64,000 nucleotides of DNA from UMGS363 sp964402055 (GTDB lineage: Bacteria > Bacillota > Clostridia > Oscillospirales > Ruminococcaceae): the NCBI GenBank assembly GCA_964402055.1, contig CAYOAV010000004.1, forward strand, positions 1 to 64,000. Reading direction: 5' to 3'. Position 1 is the first letter of the stretch; each line of letters starts with the position of its first letter. The position numbers were made by a program, and so were the translations under genes. This document shows positions 33,542 through 42,767 of the stretch, in pieces. Under the pieces are notes generated by a model. It saw only the letters and a program-made list of their open reading frames with translations, was not told where the DNA came from and did no database searches.

Positions 33542-35230
33542 TTAGCAATCTGTACGAAGATTAAACTGTTCAACAAGCGACTTACAGGTATCAGCCTGTG
33601 CTGAAAGCTGTTCGGAAGCCGCCGCAGTTTCCTCGGAGGTCGCACTGTTCGTCTGAACAACGGTTGCGATCTGCTCAATTCCGATAGTAACCTGACGAAC
33701 TGATTCAGCCGCCTCTCTGGAATCGTTAGCTATCTTGACATTGATCTCTGCAACCTCGCCAGCACCCTTGGCAACGTTAGTCATATCCTCGGCAACCTCG
33801 TTCACAATTTCACTGCCCTTTTCGATTGCCGCAACAGTGCTTTCGATAAGAGCTGTTGTCTGTGTTGCCGCCTCTGCGGATTTTCCTGCAAGGTTTCTTA
33901 CCTCGTCAGCAACGACTGCGAAGCCCTTGCCTGCCGCACCTGCTCTTGCCGCCTCAACAGCCGCATTAAGTGCAAGGATATTTGTCTGGAATGCGATATC
34001 TTCAATTGTCTTGATGATCTTCTTAGTTTCATCTGAAGAAGTGCTGATCTCATTCATAGCAGTTACAAGCTCGGTTATCTTTTCATTTGCTCTTGCAAGC
34101 TCATTACCTGCGTTGGAAGTCTTTTCATCAGCAACAACAGCATTGTCTGCGTTATCGCTTATCATCTTGGAGATAACATTGATAGTGGAAGAAAGCTCCT
34201 CAATAGAAGAAGCCTGCTCGGTAGCACCCTGTGAAAGTGAAACGGAAGCCGCAGATACCTGAACAGCACCGCTGTCAACCTGGTCAGCCGCATTTGCAAT
34301 TTCGGAAAGAGTTGCACTGAGCTTTCTATTTATCTGTCTTATTGAAAGGATAATATCACGGTAATCGCCCTTGTAATTTTCCTCGCATCTAGTCTTAAGA
34401 ACAAAATTACCGTTGGACATCTCACCAAGAAGATAATTGATATCGTCAATAATTTCACACTGATACTTCTGGAACTGCTTTACGGAAGCGGCAGTCTGAC
34501 CGATTTCGGTATCATCAGCTGCAACGTCAAATTCGTTGTGCATTTCGCCCTCAAGGAAATCGTGCATCTTATCCTTGATCTTAACGATAGGAACAATAAG
34601 CTCCTTAAGAACGAAGCTCATAACCATTACCTGGAAAAGAAGTGCAACAACAATTGCCGAATATGTAATAATATCAGCAATATTGCATACAACATTGTTC
34701 CTGTCGATCTGCTTCTGCATTCTTTCCTCAACGCTTATGCTGAAATCATCAGTGAGCTGTGAGATCTTGTTCGCACCTGCAACGTAATCAGAGCCGTAAA
34801 GAAGATTGATAGCGGAGGAAGTATTGCCCTTTTCCGTCATAGCAAAAGCCTGTTCTTCAAGAGCTGCAAGGTCAGCGGAAAGAAGCGAAATTTCGTCCAT
34901 AATAGCCTGCTCATCATCGGTAATACCGATTTCCTGCATAGCTGCAAGAGAATTATCTCTGCCCTTGGTAACGTTTATTTCCTCATTGTAGCTGTTAAGA
35001 TAGGTGCTGTCGCCGGTAGAAGCATAGGATCTTGCCATTCTTGTGAGAAGCTCCGAAGAATTCCTGAAGGTTTCGGAGTAAACGTAAAGATCGTACTTGT
35101 TTTCAAGCTCCTCTTCAAGGTTGCCGCTTGCAACAGAAACAGCAACATTACATATACCGATTATCACAAGCAGAACTATTGCCGTGATAGTAAGTATTCG
35201 TGCCTTTACCGATTGTTTTAATTTCTTCAT
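33542..35230 (-). CDS. methyl-accepting chemotaxis protein
   Basis: A 562-residue chemoreceptor. The N-terminus has a basic stretch and a first membrane span (about 11-32), then an extracytoplasmic helical sensor region of about 150 residues, a second span (about 185-208), a HAMP linker, and a long coiled-coil signalling domain. The hairpin tip motif is EDIAFQTNILALNAAVEAAR with GFAVVADEVRNLA (about 430-460). The predicted sensor is all-helical; its ligand is unknown. A frame opening with GTG at 35272 lacks a ribosome site and would spoil the signal region. No che genes are adjacent; it is a single-gene unit. Confidence 0.93.
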   Translation of the reverse strand: MKKLKQSVKARILTITAIVLLVIIGICNVAVSVASGNLEEELENKYDLYVYSETFRNSSELLTRMARSYASTGDSTYLNSYNEEINVTKGRDNSLAAMQEIGITDDEQAIMDEISLLSADLAALEEQAFAMTEKGNTSSAINLLYGSDYVAGANKISQLTDDFSISVEERMQKQIDRNNVVCNIADIITYSAIVVALLFQVMVMSFVLKELIVPIVKIKDKMHDFLEGEMHNEFDVAADDTEIGQTAASVKQFQKYQCEIIDDINYLLGEMSNGNFVLKTRCEENYKGDYRDIILSIRQINRKLSATLSEIANAADQVDSGAVQVSAASVSLSQGATEQASSIEELSSTINVISKMISDNADNAVVADEKTSNAGNELARANEKITELVTAMNEISTSSDETKKIIKTIEDIAFQTNILALNAAVEAARAGAAGKGFAVVADEVRNLAGKSAEAATQTTALIESTVAAIEKGSEIVNEVAEDMTNVAKGAGEVAEINVKIANDSREAAESVRQVTIGIEQIATVVQTNSATSEETAAASEQLSAQADTCKSLVEQFNLRTDC

Positions 35231-35308
35231 TTTCAATTTCCCTCTTATGTTATTATTCTCATAACCTATCACGTTGATATATATTAACGTAATAAAGCTA
35301 TTACAAAC

Positions 35309-35336
35309 ATTATACCACTTAAACGATAACTTTCAA
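35309..35336 (-). promoter_or_regulatory. promoter of the chemoreceptor gene
   Basis: On the minus strand TTGAAA (35336-35331), a 16-base spacer and TATAAT (35314-35309), about 80 bases before the ATG. Confidence 0.6.
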
Positions 35337-35493
35337 AGCAAATACCCATATATTTACCAATATTTTACACTTTATTGACATTTCTCCGCAATTTTTGCGT
35401 AAATAAATCCCGATAAAACAGAAATTTAACATTTTTATGAGTTGCTGTACAAATCAAAGCTTATTGTAGATTGAACTCTCGCTGAATAGTAAA

Positions 35494-35516
35494 TGCCCCA
35501 TCTTAGAGGTGGGACA
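35494..35516. repeat. tight hairpin in a gene-free stretch, possible insertion-element end
   Basis: TGCCCCATCT and AGGTGGGACA form a 10-base stem (one mismatch, one G-T pair) around a three-base loop, with no T run, so it is not a terminator. Hairpins of this size mark the ends of IS200/IS605-type elements, and this may be a remnant. The rest of 35337-35710, about 370 bases, is AT-rich and holds nothing else I can name. Confidence 0.4.
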
Positions 35517-35710
35517 TCTTGCCTAAGTTATATTTTAGTGAGCGGATTCCATCATTGAGGATAGCATACTATATGATTAAATTAATTCTATCCCTAGGAA
35601 ATACAGATGCATACTGCTATAAAATCCAAATGACGAAAATAAAGCTGATGGGAAATAAAACAAAATCAGTTCAAACAAATTAATCTTGTTAATTATTTTA
35701 AAAGCTTTCA

Positions 35711-35935
35711 TCAAATTAGTATTTTTAAATTCTGCAAAGTAATATAAAAAAAGGAAAAAACAAGCACACCTAATGCAGATAAAAAAGTCATAGCAGGTTC
35801 AGAATAATATATTAACCATAAAAAAGGCATAATTAATGTACTAAACAACAATAAAGGATTGACTACATACTTATGACCAGCAATAAAGAACACTAAAGGA
35901 ATTACAATTGCTCTTGCACAAATAAAAATATTCAT
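35711..35935 (-). CDS. small two-span membrane protein, hypothetical
   Basis: A possible 74-residue protein with two or three hydrophobic segments (about 8-20, 26-43 and 50-66) and few charges. The ribosome site GAGG is ten bases from the ATG, which is rather far. The surrounding DNA is very AT-rich, so a chance reading frame is a real alternative. It lies downstream of yesL, beyond a hairpin. No family recognised. Confidence 0.4.
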   Translation of the reverse strand: MNIFICARAIVIPLVFFIAGHKYVVNPLLLFSTLIMPFLWLIYYSEPAMTFLSALGVLVFSFFYITLQNLKILI

Positions 35936-35973
35936 GTAAATTATACCTCGAATAGAATGAGATACAAAGTCGC

Positions 35974-36006
35974 TTTGGACACCTTCCCTTACAGAGGGTG
36001 TCCAAA
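35974..36006. terminator. hairpin after the yesL-like gene
   Basis: A perfect 10-base stem TTTGGACACC (35974-35983) / GGTGTCCAAA (35997-36006), 14 bases past the yesL-like stop. No T run follows on the minus strand, so termination would be inefficient; on the plus strand TTTTTT comes only after ten bases. Confidence 0.5.
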
Positions 36007-36019
36007 ATGGTCGTCTTTT

Positions 36020-36646
36020 TTATCTTCTTAAGGATGAAGGATCTTCTTCAATTTTGCGGAAAATGTGCATAGCCACTCCGCTTATTGTGAACATAATACA
36101 CGCTGGTCCGATTAACGCTCCGATAAACATTGTCGTTGCGTTCCAGAAAATTATAAGCAGTTCTATCACTATTATTACAAGCAAAAGAACAGTTCTGCCA
36201 AAAAATTTCATTCCAATTCTGAACGAATTTTTTATGGAATTTATCACTGTATTATCATATCTTGCAAGAAGCGGAAAGACATACAACAGGCAGAAAATGA
36301 AAATATATGCCGAGAAACAGCCCATTATCAACAGACCAATTCCTCCGTTTTCCGATGCATTATATATCTGAAAATCAAGATAAACTGCCTCAAAGCATAT
36401 CGGTGGCAAAAGACCTATCAATATCCCCTGCTTCCAGTTTTCCTTAAAGGCTTTCCAGAAATCCTTGATAACATCGCCCTCCTGATCCTCCGACATTCGC
36501 AGAAGGACAGAAAATGCGGCAATGGTGCTTCCGCCTATGGTAAATATTGGGATACAGAACAACACCCACATTATATTCAGCTTCAGGATATCCCAAAGCC
36601 TTTGCATAAACTGATAAAGCGGACTATCAATACTAAAAAACTTCAT
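36020..36646 (-). CDS. YesL family membrane protein (DUF624)
   Basis: A 208-residue YesL/DUF624 protein with about five membrane spans (about 22-45, 75-95, 104-128, 143-165 and 172-195). The N-terminal pattern SPLYQFMQRLWDILKLNIMWVLFC with PIFTIGGS is typical. Such proteins are found beside CUT1-type oligosaccharide permeases; their task is unknown. The ATG at 36646 has GGAGG five bases upstream and is preferred over the longer frame. It is the last gene of the permease operon here. Confidence 0.85.
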   Translation of the reverse strand: MKFFSIDSPLYQFMQRLWDILKLNIMWVLFCIPIFTIGGSTIAAFSVLLRMSEDQEGDVIKDFWKAFKENWKQGILIGLLPPICFEAVYLDFQIYNASENGGIGLLIMGCFSAYIFIFCLLYVFPLLARYDNTVINSIKNSFRIGMKFFGRTVLLLVIIVIELLIIFWNATTMFIGALIGPACIMFTISGVAMHIFRKIEEDPSSLRR

Positions 36647-36700
36647 TAATACCTCCAAAAAAAGGCAACGGGATCTCTTTACGAAACCCCGTTTTTAATA

Positions 36701-37663
36701 TTAACCCTTTACTGCACCAAGCATAATACCCGATTCAAAATATCTTTGCATAAACGGATATACAAGCATAATCGGAATGATAGTTATCATTGAGATCGTA
36801 TACTGGATTATCTTCGTATTCATCGCACCCGTAAGAGCGGCGGTATCGGAGCTTGATGTTGCACCATTTACCATTGCACTAAGGTTGGACGACTGATTAA
36901 GATAAACATAAAGTCTATGCTGAACTGTATAAAGCTCAGGTGAATTTGAGTTATAGATAAGTGAATCCTGGAATGAATTCCAATGTCCTACCGCACCGAA
37001 AATTGCAATTGTTGCAAGGATAGGCTTTGAAAGCGGCCAGATGATTTTATAGAATATCTTCCAATAGCCTGCACCGTCAATGAACGCACTTTCCTCGATC
37101 TCTCCCGGGATAGATTCAACATATGTCTTAACAAGAATAATATTGTAAGGAGAAACGATTGCAGGAATGATATAAACGAGGAATGAATTTGTAAGTCCGA
37201 GCATTGAAAGGTTGAGGTATGTAGGGATAAGACCTGCATTGAAATACATTGTGATAACAAGGAATCTGTACCACAGCTTTCTATGCCACATTTCGTTCTT
37301 AGTCATAAGATAACCTGCGAGTGCGGAAGCAAATACCATAAGGACCGTACCGATGAGGGTTCTTAAAATTGTGATGACAAAGGAATTCCAAAGATCATTT
37401 ACATTCGCCATCATAATGTAGTTCTGAATGGTAATCTGCTGGGGAAGGAACGTAATTACGCCCTTTTTAACAAGCTCATTATTCGAAATCGTATTGATGA
37501 AGATATAATAGAATGGGAAAATACAGCTGAGTGTGAATACAATGAAAAACAGATAATTCAGAATATTGAACACGATATCTCCAGGAGTCAGCTTGATTTT
37601 CGTGGTATGCTTTTTAAAATATTTATCCTCGGCTCTCTGAGCCTTTTTTTCTTCACGAGTCAT
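36701..37663 (-). CDS. carbohydrate ABC transporter permease (LplC/YtcP type)
   Basis: A 320-residue CUT1-family inner permease subunit with six predicted spans. The N-terminal SPGDIVFNILNYLFF-like region appears here as LTPGDIVFNILNYLFF, and the EAA loop that binds the ATPase reads EIEESAFIDGAGYWKIFYKIIWPLSKP, of which the core is ESAFIDGAG (about 210-218). The last residues SGIMLGAVKG are typical of the LplC/YtcP group, which import oligosaccharides or their derivatives. It pairs with the permease 14 bases upstream. The binding protein and ATPase are not in this operon. Confidence 0.9.
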   Translation of the reverse strand: MTREEKKAQRAEDKYFKKHTTKIKLTPGDIVFNILNYLFFIVFTLSCIFPFYYIFINTISNNELVKKGVITFLPQQITIQNYIMMANVNDLWNSFVITILRTLIGTVLMVFASALAGYLMTKNEMWHRKLWYRFLVITMYFNAGLIPTYLNLSMLGLTNSFLVYIIPAIVSPYNIILVKTYVESIPGEIEESAFIDGAGYWKIFYKIIWPLSKPILATIAIFGAVGHWNSFQDSLIYNSNSPELYTVQHRLYVYLNQSSNLSAMVNGATSSSDTAALTGAMNTKIIQYTISMITIIPIMLVYPFMQRYFESGIMLGAVKG

Positions 37664-37677
37664 TTCAAACTGCCTCC

Positions 37678-39165
37678 TTATACAATGCTCTCGCCACGAA
37701 CAAGCTTGGAAACGCCGTTAGCGGCAAAAAGAAGAATTACGCTGATAATGGACTTGAGCATACCGATAACTGTTGAGATCGGAATAAGTCCGCTTGTGAT
37801 ACCGAGGTTATAAACATAAAGGTCGAGAACCTCGATTGAGCTTTTATTAATGGAGTTGGAGAATACGAGGTATTGCTCCATACCGTTCGAAAGGATATTC
37901 GCAATTGACATAAGGAGAAGAACCATATATGTAGGAATAAGCTCAGGAATAGTTATAAACCACATCTTAGCAAATCTTCCTGCACCGTCAACGGTTGCTG
38001 CCTCATAAAGCTGCTGATCGATACCTGAAATAGATGCGATATAGATGATAGCACTCCAGCCAAGTCCCTTCCAAAGTCCCCATGCGAGCATTTTAAGCCA
38101 CATATGCGAGTCGCTCAAAAGGTAGTTTGTCATAGTCGGATAACCGATAGATGTAAGGAAGGTATTGATAAAGCCGTCAGTTGAGAAGATAGCAAGAGCG
38201 ATAGCGTAAACAAGAACCCAGCTGATAAAGTTAGGAATCGTTGTAAATGTCTGAACTACTCTTCTGAAGGTTGTATTCTTGATTTCTGAAAGGAAGATAG
38301 CGAACACCATAGGTATCCAGCTTGTTGCGATGCCAAGTCCGCTCATTGCGAGGGTATTCTTGATAACTCTTACAACGTCCTTTCTTGTAGCTGCTGTATT
38401 AAAGAGTGACTTGAACCACTTAAGTCCTACAAACTTGTCCATTGTAAGGGTTTCACCCGACTTATAATCGAAGAATGCATATCTCCAGCCGAAAAGCGGC
38501 AGATAGCAGAACACGAATGCAAGAACAAGAATAGGGAGCATCATGAGGAAAAGTCTGTACTTTGGAGCCATGCTTGGCTTATCGCCCTTATTTACAGGAA
38601 CAAGCACAAGCTCTGCAACAGACACAAGCAAGGTAATCGCTGCAAGCACGACATAAAGCCAGAAAATGCTTGGGAACATCGGATTTACCTTTTCAATTCT
38701 CTCTGATGTAAGAAGCATCTGATAGGAACGATAAATTCCGATAAGAGCGCAGAATTCAACAACTGCACCGCCGATAGCGAACAGTGTACTCATTTTCTTA
38801 AGCTTATAATTTCCGAGTGACATACATGCACCGATTATCATAATAACAACAGCAAGTATTATGATAAGGCTGCTTGCGTTAAGAAGCTTGAAAGCGGATT
38901 CGGGAACCCAGCCTCTTGAAAAGGAACGTCCCAAATTAGTTGTAAGGGTATCATAAGAAACACCGCAGGTGAAAAGCGACATATTCTTATTGATCTGATC
39001 CGTTATCTTCGCCGCATTGAAGGTCGGGAAAAATAGGATAATGATATTAACTATTACAGACGCTCTTACAAACCAGAAAAGAACGTCGCACAGCTTTTCA
39101 CGGGGCGAACGTGTATCCATCGTTCTCGCTCCGAAGCGTTGTGATGCACTGAAAGCATCTAACAT
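37678..39165 (-). CDS. carbohydrate ABC transporter permease (LplB type) with long N-terminal extension
   Basis: A 495-residue protein. The C-terminal 300 residues are an LplB-type CUT1 permease: the start of the domain is YRLFLMMLPILVLAFVFCYLP (about 202-222, six spans in all), and the EAA loop is YEAATVDGAGRFAKMWFITIP (about 381-401). The first 200 residues are extra: four more hydrophobic segments (about 29-46, 95-117, 126-148 and 168-188). Usual LplB proteins are about 300 residues long. The extension has no family that I recognise. It is the first gene of the operon, divergent from the AraC-type regulator. Confidence 0.85.
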   Translation of the reverse strand: MLDAFSASQRFGARTMDTRSPREKLCDVLFWFVRASVIVNIIILFFPTFNAAKITDQINKNMSLFTCGVSYDTLTTNLGRSFSRGWVPESAFKLLNASSLIIILAVVIMIIGACMSLGNYKLKKMSTLFAIGGAVVEFCALIGIYRSYQMLLTSERIEKVNPMFPSIFWLYVVLAAITLLVSVAELVLVPVNKGDKPSMAPKYRLFLMMLPILVLAFVFCYLPLFGWRYAFFDYKSGETLTMDKFVGLKWFKSLFNTAATRKDVVRVIKNTLAMSGLGIATSWIPMVFAIFLSEIKNTTFRRVVQTFTTIPNFISWVLVYAIALAIFSTDGFINTFLTSIGYPTMTNYLLSDSHMWLKMLAWGLWKGLGWSAIIYIASISGIDQQLYEAATVDGAGRFAKMWFITIPELIPTYMVLLLMSIANILSNGMEQYLVFSNSINKSSIEVLDLYVYNLGITSGLIPISTVIGMLKSIISVILLFAANGVSKLVRGESIV

Positions 39166-39248
39166 TTTACTGCACCTCCAAGATTGGGAATAACCGATTT
39201 ACAAAAACAGCTTGATTATTCCTTATAAATATGCTACAATGTAAATAA

Positions 39249-39254
39249 ATTATA
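39249..39254 (-). promoter_or_regulatory. possible -10 box of the permease operon
   Basis: On the minus strand TATAAT, with no acceptable -35 at 16-18 bases; this is what an activator-dependent promoter would look like, and a divergent AraC-family gene starts 133 bases away. The 221-base divergent space 39166-39386 shows nothing else certain. Confidence 0.35.
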
Positions 39255-39386
39255 TCACAATTTCATCACTTTTTCTATAACAAAAATGACATTTTTTAGC
39301 ACAATAATGACATAAACAAAACTATGTAAAAGATAAACCGTTTTCATTGTCAAAAATCACGAAAAAAAGCAAGGATTTATTAAGCT

Positions 39387-40244
39387 ATGAAAGAATTTAA
39401 GCTCAATGATTTCATCAGGGAAGGCTCTTTTCCCTTTCATATTCAGCAGGATATTCACGAAAACACCTTTCCTATGCACAGCCACAGCGATTTTTTTGAG
39501 CTTGTTGTAGTCATCGGAGGAAGTGCCACACATATTGTTGACGATGAATGCTTTCCAATAAAAAAGGGGGACGTTTTCGTTGTCGGAACGGATATTTCGC
39601 ATGGCTTTTCCGAAGCTGTTGATTTCAGGATATGCAATATTATGTTTTCTTTCGATGAATTTTTCGGCGGCAGCTCTGATATATGCTCGTCAAAGGGCTT
39701 TCGCTCGCTTTTCTGCGGCAAAATTCCCAACAGGCTCACGCTCCCTCCCGAGGAATTTCTGCGTGTATGCGAAATGCTCAAGGTTTTACAGACAGAATAT
39801 CTTTCAGGCTCTGACGGAAAAGAAACCTTACTGCGTTCCTATTTTATGCTTCTGACGGTAACCCTTTCACGCCTTTTCACATCAAAGGAAACAGGAAAGA
39901 CAAGGAGCATTGAAAATATAACAGCGGCGGCTGAATTTATTGAGAGAAATTTCACGGAAAGGCTTACGCTTGATTCGATAGCGAGTGTTACACACTATTC
40001 GTCAAGACATTTTGTGCGTATTTTTACCGAAACCTATCATCAGACACCGCAGGAATACATACTATCTCTAAGGCTAAGACGTGCCTGCCGACTGCTTGAA
40101 GAGGGTGAGCTTTCCATTGAAGAAACAGCACAGCAAAGCGGTTTCGGTGATGGAAATTACTTTTGTCGTGTTTTCAGAAAGCATATGAACATTACGCCGA
40201 GTGACTACCGCCGCAGACACACGGCAAACAACCGAAAGGACTAA
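39387..40244 (+). CDS. AraC-family transcriptional regulator
   Basis: A 285-residue AraC regulator. The N-terminal cupin-like sensor has the HSHSDFFELVVVIGGSATHIVDDE pattern (key residues HSHSDF and ELVVV, about 31-42) and KKGDVFVV. The C-terminal two helix-turn-helix units are LTLDSIASVTHYSSRHFVRIF (about 193-213) and SIEETAQQSGFGDGNYFCRVFRKH (about 243-266), ending TPSDYRR. It most likely controls the divergent permease operon in response to a sugar. The nth gene follows after three bases with its ribosome site inside this gene, so nth and recQ may share its transcript. Confidence 0.92.
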   Translation: MKEFKLNDFIREGSFPFHIQQDIHENTFPMHSHSDFFELVVVIGGSATHIVDDECFPIKKGDVFVVGTDISHGFSEAVDFRICNIMFSFDEFFGGSSDICSSKGFRSLFCGKIPNRLTLPPEEFLRVCEMLKVLQTEYLSGSDGKETLLRSYFMLLTVTLSRLFTSKETGKTRSIENITAAAEFIERNFTERLTLDSIASVTHYSSRHFVRIFTETYHQTPQEYILSLRLRRACRLLEEGELSIEETAQQSGFGDGNYFCRVFRKHMNITPSDYRRRHTANNRKD

Positions 40245-40247
40245 AAT

Positions 40248-40889
40248 ATGACTAAAAAGGAACGTGCAGAGCTTGCTGTATCGGAGCTTGAAAAAATATA
40301 TCCCGAAGCGGTATGCTCGCTTGAATATAAAGAGCCGTATGAGCTTATGATAGCCGCTAGGCTTTCTGCACAATGCACTGACACAAGGGTAAATCTTGTC
40401 ACAAGGGAGCTTTTTTCACGCTTTACAACGCTTAAAGACTTTGCCGAGGCTGACGAAAACGAAATTGCGGAGATAATCAAGCCCTGCGGATTATACAAAA
40501 CCAAATCGAAAAGCATATCGGAAATGACAAAAACGCTTTACTATGAGCTTGACGGAAAAATCCCCGATACAATAGAAGAACTCACAAAGCTTTCAGGCAT
40601 AGGAAGAAAAACGGCTAATCTTATTATGGGGGATATTTTCCATAAGCCTGCTGTTGTTACTGATACTCATTTTATTAGAATATGCGGCAGGCTCGGACTT
40701 ACTAGTGAAAAAGATCCGAAAAAGGTCGAAATGGCGATGAAGAAGCTCCTGCCAGAGGATAAAAGCTCCGATTTCTGCCATAGAATAGTTATTTTCGGCA
40801 GAGAATACTGCACGGCAAGAAACCCGAAATGCAATATATGTCCATTAAATGGAAAAATCGGAAAATGCAATATTGGAGATAAGAAATGA
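40248..40889 (+). CDS. nth: endonuclease III
   Basis: A 213-residue endonuclease III, a base-excision glycosylase and AP lyase for oxidised pyrimidines. Helix-hairpin-helix LSGIGRKTANLIMG (about 115-128) carries the catalytic Lys in GRKTA, and the catalytic Asp is in VVTDTHFIR. The Fe-S cluster cysteines are C-x6-C-x2-C-x8-C near the end; the last gap is normally five, so the loop is three residues longer than usual. Four-base overlap with recQ. Confidence 0.94.
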   Translation: MTKKERAELAVSELEKIYPEAVCSLEYKEPYELMIAARLSAQCTDTRVNLVTRELFSRFTTLKDFAEADENEIAEIIKPCGLYKTKSKSISEMTKTLYYELDGKIPDTIEELTKLSGIGRKTANLIMGDIFHKPAVVTDTHFIRICGRLGLTSEKDPKKVEMAMKKLLPEDKSSDFCHRIVIFGREYCTARNPKCNICPLNGKIGKCNIGDKK

Positions 40890-42715
40890 ACAAATTTGAT
40901 GTCTTAAGGCAATATTTCGGTCATGATGAATTCCGCAATGGTCAGTCTGAAATAATCGACAATATACTATCAGGAAATGATGTTCTCGGAATTATGCCGA
41001 CAGGTGCAGGAAAATCCATATGCTATCAGGTTCCTGCAATGCTTCTGGACGGCATAACCATTGTTATCTCGCCGCTTATTTCTCTTATGAAGGATCAGGT
41101 TGAGAGCCTTATACAAAATGGTATTCCTGCCGCATATATAAACAGCTCACTTACTGCTTCACAATATTACGAAGCCTTAAGAAGAGCGGCAAACGGGAGC
41201 TACAAGCTGATATACGTTGCACCTGAGCGGCTTATGACAGACGATTTTCTTGATTTTTCACAAAAATGCAAAATTGCAATGGTAACAGTCGATGAATCGC
41301 ACTGCGTTTCGCAATGGGGTCAGGATTTCCGTCCGAGCTATCTTAAAATCATCGAATACATATCAAAGCTGCCCAACCGTCCGATAGTAAGTGCATTCAC
41401 TGCTACTGCAACAGAACATGTCAAGGAGGATATTTCACAGCTTCTCGGTCTGCGTTATCCATTTACGATAACAACAGGATTTGACAGACAGAATCTTTAC
41501 TTTGAAGTACGCAGACCTGCTGAAAAGCTTAATGAATTGCTGAAAATAGTTGAAGAAAATAAGGGAAAAAGCACCATTATATATTGTGCTACAAGAAAAA
41601 AAGTCAAACGAGTTTATGACCAGCTTTGCGAAGAGGGTTATCCAACGGCTATTTACCATGCAGGACTTACCGATGAAGAACGCCGCCGCAATCAGGACGA
41701 TTTTCTTTACGATAAGGCAACAGTAATGGTTGCGACAAATGCGTTCGGTATGGGCATTGATAAATCCAATGTTTCACTTATCATACATTATAATATGCCG
41801 AAAAATATTGAAAGCTATTATCAGGAGGCAGGCAGAGCAGGACGTGACGGCGAGCCTGCAAGCTGTATTCTGCTTTACAGCGGTCAGGACGTTGCACTTG
41901 CACGATTCCTTATTGAAAATTCTAATGAGGACAATGACGGACTTACTGAAAAGGAAAAAGCTGAAATCAAGAAACGTGATTTTGAACGTCTGAAACAGAT
42001 GACATTTTACTCAACAACAAATGACTGCCTGCGTGCAAGCATTCTCCGATATTTTGGCGAAAAGCCATCATCATTCTGCGGACACTGTTCAAACTGCTGT
42101 ACAAGCTTTGAAACAACGGATATAACGATTGAAGCACAGAAGATCATAAGCTGTGTTTACAGAATATACAATCACAGCGGAACATATCTCGGAAAAACAG
42201 CTGTTACCGATATTCTGCATGGCTCAAAGGCTGAAAAGCTGATAAAAAAGGGATATGATACGTTATCAACCTATGGGATAATGTCAGATACTCCTGTTCA
42301 TAGAATTCGTCTTATACTCGATCATCTTATCGAAAAGGGATTTCTTTCGGTGCGTGAGGGCGAATTTCCTGTTGTCGTACCGACAGAGCTATCCACGGCT
42401 GCAATAAAATCAGGACAGCTTTTTGAAATGAAGCTGCCCAAGGAAAAGAGGCCTGCTATCATACGCAAGGAAAAAGCTCCCGAATATCCTATCAATGAAG
42501 AGCTTCTCAAAAAGCTTAAACTGCTACGTCTGAAAATTGCGTCTGAATCAAAGGTTCCTGCCTATCTTGTTTTCACCGATGCAACGCTTCGTGATATGTG
42601 CAAAAAGCTCCCGAAATCAAAGGAAGAGCTGCTTTCTGTTTCGGGTGTCGGACAAAAGAAATGCGAAAGCTATGGTCAGGCTTTTTTAGATGAAATAAAC
42701 AGCTTTACAGAATAA
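40886..42715 (+). CDS. recQ: ATP-dependent DNA helicase RecQ
   Basis: A 609-residue RecQ. Helicase motifs in order: GQSEIIDNILSGNDV (motif 0), MPTGAGKSICYQ (motif I, about 36-47), DESHC (motif II), SAFTATAT (motif III), TNAFGMGIDKSNV (motif V) and YYQEAGRAGRDG (motif VI, about 311-322). The RecQ zinc site CLRASILRYFGE / CGHCSNCC follows, then the winged-helix and a C-terminal HRDC domain (LLKKLKLLRLKIASESKVPAYLVF, about 534-557). It acts in recombination and fork repair. It overlaps nth by four bases; a strong terminator follows. Confidence 0.96.
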   Translation: MNKFDVLRQYFGHDEFRNGQSEIIDNILSGNDVLGIMPTGAGKSICYQVPAMLLDGITIVISPLISLMKDQVESLIQNGIPAAYINSSLTASQYYEALRRAANGSYKLIYVAPERLMTDDFLDFSQKCKIAMVTVDESHCVSQWGQDFRPSYLKIIEYISKLPNRPIVSAFTATATEHVKEDISQLLGLRYPFTITTGFDRQNLYFEVRRPAEKLNELLKIVEENKGKSTIIYCATRKKVKRVYDQLCEEGYPTAIYHAGLTDEERRRNQDDFLYDKATVMVATNAFGMGIDKSNVSLIIHYNMPKNIESYYQEAGRAGRDGEPASCILLYSGQDVALARFLIENSNEDNDGLTEKEKAEIKKRDFERLKQMTFYSTTNDCLRASILRYFGEKPSSFCGHCSNCCTSFETTDITIEAQKIISCVYRIYNHSGTYLGKTAVTDILHGSKAEKLIKKGYDTLSTYGIMSDTPVHRIRLILDHLIEKGFLSVREGEFPVVVPTELSTAAIKSGQLFEMKLPKEKRPAIIRKEKAPEYPINEELLKKLKLLRLKIASESKVPAYLVFTDATLRDMCKKLPKSKEELLSVSGVGQKKCESYGQAFLDEINSFTE

Positions 42716-42717
42716 AA

Positions 42718-42767
42718 AACAGCTTCAGGCTATTGTATTTTCAAAAGCCTGAAGCTGTTATTTTTTT
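42718..42767 (+). terminator. terminator after recQ
   Basis: A perfect 14-base stem AACAGCTTCAGGCT (42718-42731) / AGCCTGAAGCTGTT (42746-42759), then ATTTTTTT. The T run reaches the stop of the convergent transglutaminase gene. Confidence 0.92.

Noticed and set aside
33346..33564. 72-codon frame through the MITE-like element and the terminator
   Set aside because: It crosses an inverted-repeat element and a terminator, and has no ribosome site.
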